From assembly GCA_019509785.1 (NCBI GenBank), contig JAEKLQ010000026.1, positions 55,273 to 119,272 on the forward strand: a stretch of 64,000 bases of DNA, in the 5' to 3' direction. The DNA comes from Fibrobacterota bacterium (GTDB taxonomy: Bacteria; Fibrobacterota; Fibrobacteria; UBA11236). Shown piece by piece: positions 63,097 through 64,000 of this stretch. The notes below the pieces were generated by a model. The model was not told where the DNA came from. It searched no databases and was given only the letters and a program-made list of their open reading frames with translations. Both the position numbers and the translations under genes were made by a program. Position 1 is the stretch's first letter; every line of letters begins with the position of its first letter.

Positions 63097-64000
63097 TTAA
63101 ATCGCGAAACCAAGCTGCACGGCCCAGTACCAATTCTTGGGATGCTGCATGATGGTTTGGTCGTAATAGTGGCCGAAGAAATCCACGAGACGCATATGAT
63201 CCCGGGCCGCTTGGGCGGTAATGGAGAAACCGTTGATGATTTTTTTCTGGGCGTAGATGGTCCATTTCAGATTATCCGAGGCGCCATTGATTCCCGCATC
63301 GGTTTTGGGAACGGGCGCGAGTTCCTGTAGTGCTTCATAGGAATTATCCGGTAGGGGGTTCCGGCAAAATTCGGTTTCTACGGAAAGCAAATCCAATAAT
63401 CTTCCCGTCGGAATGTTCAGGCCATACATGTAGGCGATGCGGTCTTTGAGGTTTTCGTAATTCCCGGGATAGTTCTTTAATCCCATGGCGATGACTTCGG
63501 CGTAAACGCGGAATTGCTTATCGGTCAGGAAAGAATTGGGAATGATATCCGTAATCAGGTTCCCCAAATCCAACGAGGCCCTTCCCATGGCTTTTTGCCC
63601 GACGAAGGTGTAGTGCCCGGATTTGACGATCAGGGCGGAATCCGCGGCCGAAACCGTACCGCCGTTATTTATAACCCTTCCATCGCTAAGGACGGAATAA
63701 TTGGAGACTCCCGAGGGATTGAAGTTTCCCCGGGCAAGGGCCGTCGCGTCGTAGAAATTATCGAATTGATACCCGCCACCGATGGTGAACACGTTCTTGA
63801 TGGAATAGGAAACGATATCGGTCAGGCTCAAGGCTCCGCTGGGGGCCTGATCGGTTTTAACGGTGGTCATCAAATCATTTTTCAATCCGGCGATTTTCGT
63901 ATTCAGATCCACGCCGTCCAGCTGTACTCCCGCGGAATTCAATGCGACCAATCCGCCCGTATAGATAATCGTGGGGTAGGAATAGGTCCGGAACATGTAT
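63097..64000 (-). CDS. Outer-membrane beta-barrel-type protein, C-terminal part
   Basis: About 300 codons open to the right window edge; the N-terminus is outside. The sequence is beta-rich with Asn, Tyr and Gly turns (TIGGGYQFDNFYDATALARG, in parts) and repeated aromatic girdles. It ends NWYWAVQLGFAI, an outer-membrane-type C-terminal strand with a hydrophobic last residue. Its codon usage is visibly less GC-rich than the neighbouring peroxiredoxin and M23 genes. No family is recognised. Confidence 0.6.
   Translation of the reverse strand, partial: YMFRTYSYPTIIYTGGLVALNSAGVQLDGVDLNTKIAGLKNDLMTTVKTDQAPSGALSLTDIVSYSIKNVFTIGGGYQFDNFYDATALARGNFNPSGVSNYSVLSDGRVINNGGTVSAADSALIVKSGHYTFVGQKAMGRASLDLGNLITDIIPNSFLTDKQFRVYAEVIAMGLKNYPGNYENLKDRIAYMYGLNIPTGRLLDLLSVETEFCRNPLPDNSYEALQELAPVPKTDAGINGASDNLKWTIYAQKKIINGFSITAQAARDHMRLVDFFGHYYDQTIMQHPKNWYWAVQLGFAI

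Noticed and set aside
1..64000. CRISPR array or prophage
   Set aside because: No evenly spaced direct repeats with unique spacers and no phage structural or integrase genes were seen; the only tandem array is the 48-bp coding repeat at 12727-13062.

Overview
The window is a compact, GC-rich bacterial chromosome segment with genes on both strands, several ATGA or 8-nt stop/start overlaps, and no phage, plasmid or CRISPR signal. It begins inside gyrA (left edge) and ends inside an outer-membrane-type gene (right edge). The organism is probably a Gram-negative of the FCB group, and Fibrobacterota is my best guess. This rests on many signal-peptide beta-barrel proteins and lipoproteins of no recognised family, a folK-deoxynucleoside kinase fusion of the kind known in Bacteroidetes/Chlorobi relatives, a GH57 branching enzyme coupled to a DUF4912 protein, and GLUG, FecR and MORN surface proteins. 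No ribosomal marker is present, so this placement is inference.

Layout. 1-9.3 kb: surE-gyrA, hisS, queF (behind a heptad-repeat hairpin), a VapBC toxin-antitoxin pair with an operator palindrome on its promoter, serC, an unknown exported HEXXH protein, panC and folK-dNK. 9.3-17.7 kb: rho with a C-rich, G-poor leader, proC, a FecR-like protein interrupted by seven 16-residue repeats, a barrel-like partner, a 510-aa Hpt-REC-GGDEF-REC protein, and a 1,024-bp insertion sequence whose left inverted repeat contains that gene's stop codon. 17.8-31.3 kb: GH57 and DUF4912, barrel and lipoprotein pairs, thrC, a GLUG lipoprotein, htrA-gerW, tRNA-Arg(ACG). 31.4-43.9 kb: two tandem class A penicillin-binding proteins, an MBL hydrolase, proS, a CJM1_0395-type metalloprotease, mgsA, a MORN protein, purE-purK-phosphoesterase. 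44.2-57.3 kb: a zinc-ribbon protein, a YbhN-like membrane protein, acylphosphatase, a frameshifted SGNH esterase, a tandem pair of DUF4139 proteins, a PEBP protein, and a four-gene glycerolipid operon (HAD phosphatase, PlsB-like acyltransferase, gpsA, MGDG-synthase-type glycosyltransferase). 57.4-64 kb: sfsA, a second 510-aa Hpt-REC-GGDEF-REC protein flanked by two 124-aa Hpt-like proteins, an M23 endopeptidase, a peroxiredoxin with an internal deletion, and a partial outer-membrane gene.

The most unusual content is the c-di-GMP/phosphorelay module (58.4-60.8 kb) with its equal-length paralogue at 14.8 kb. The two copies carry different substitutions in receiver domains, and one small Hpt-like protein has Glu where the phospho-accepting His should be. 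Next are the FecR protein with 48-bp coding repeats, the glycolipid-type operon, the tandem DUF4139 pair, and the peroxiredoxin that appears to have lost its catalytic-Arg segment. No intergenic stretch exceeds 300 bases; the longest (43910-44190, 60776-61058, 58147-58400, 51640-51891, 25339-25563) hold at most the hairpins and promoter listed and otherwise nothing I recognise.
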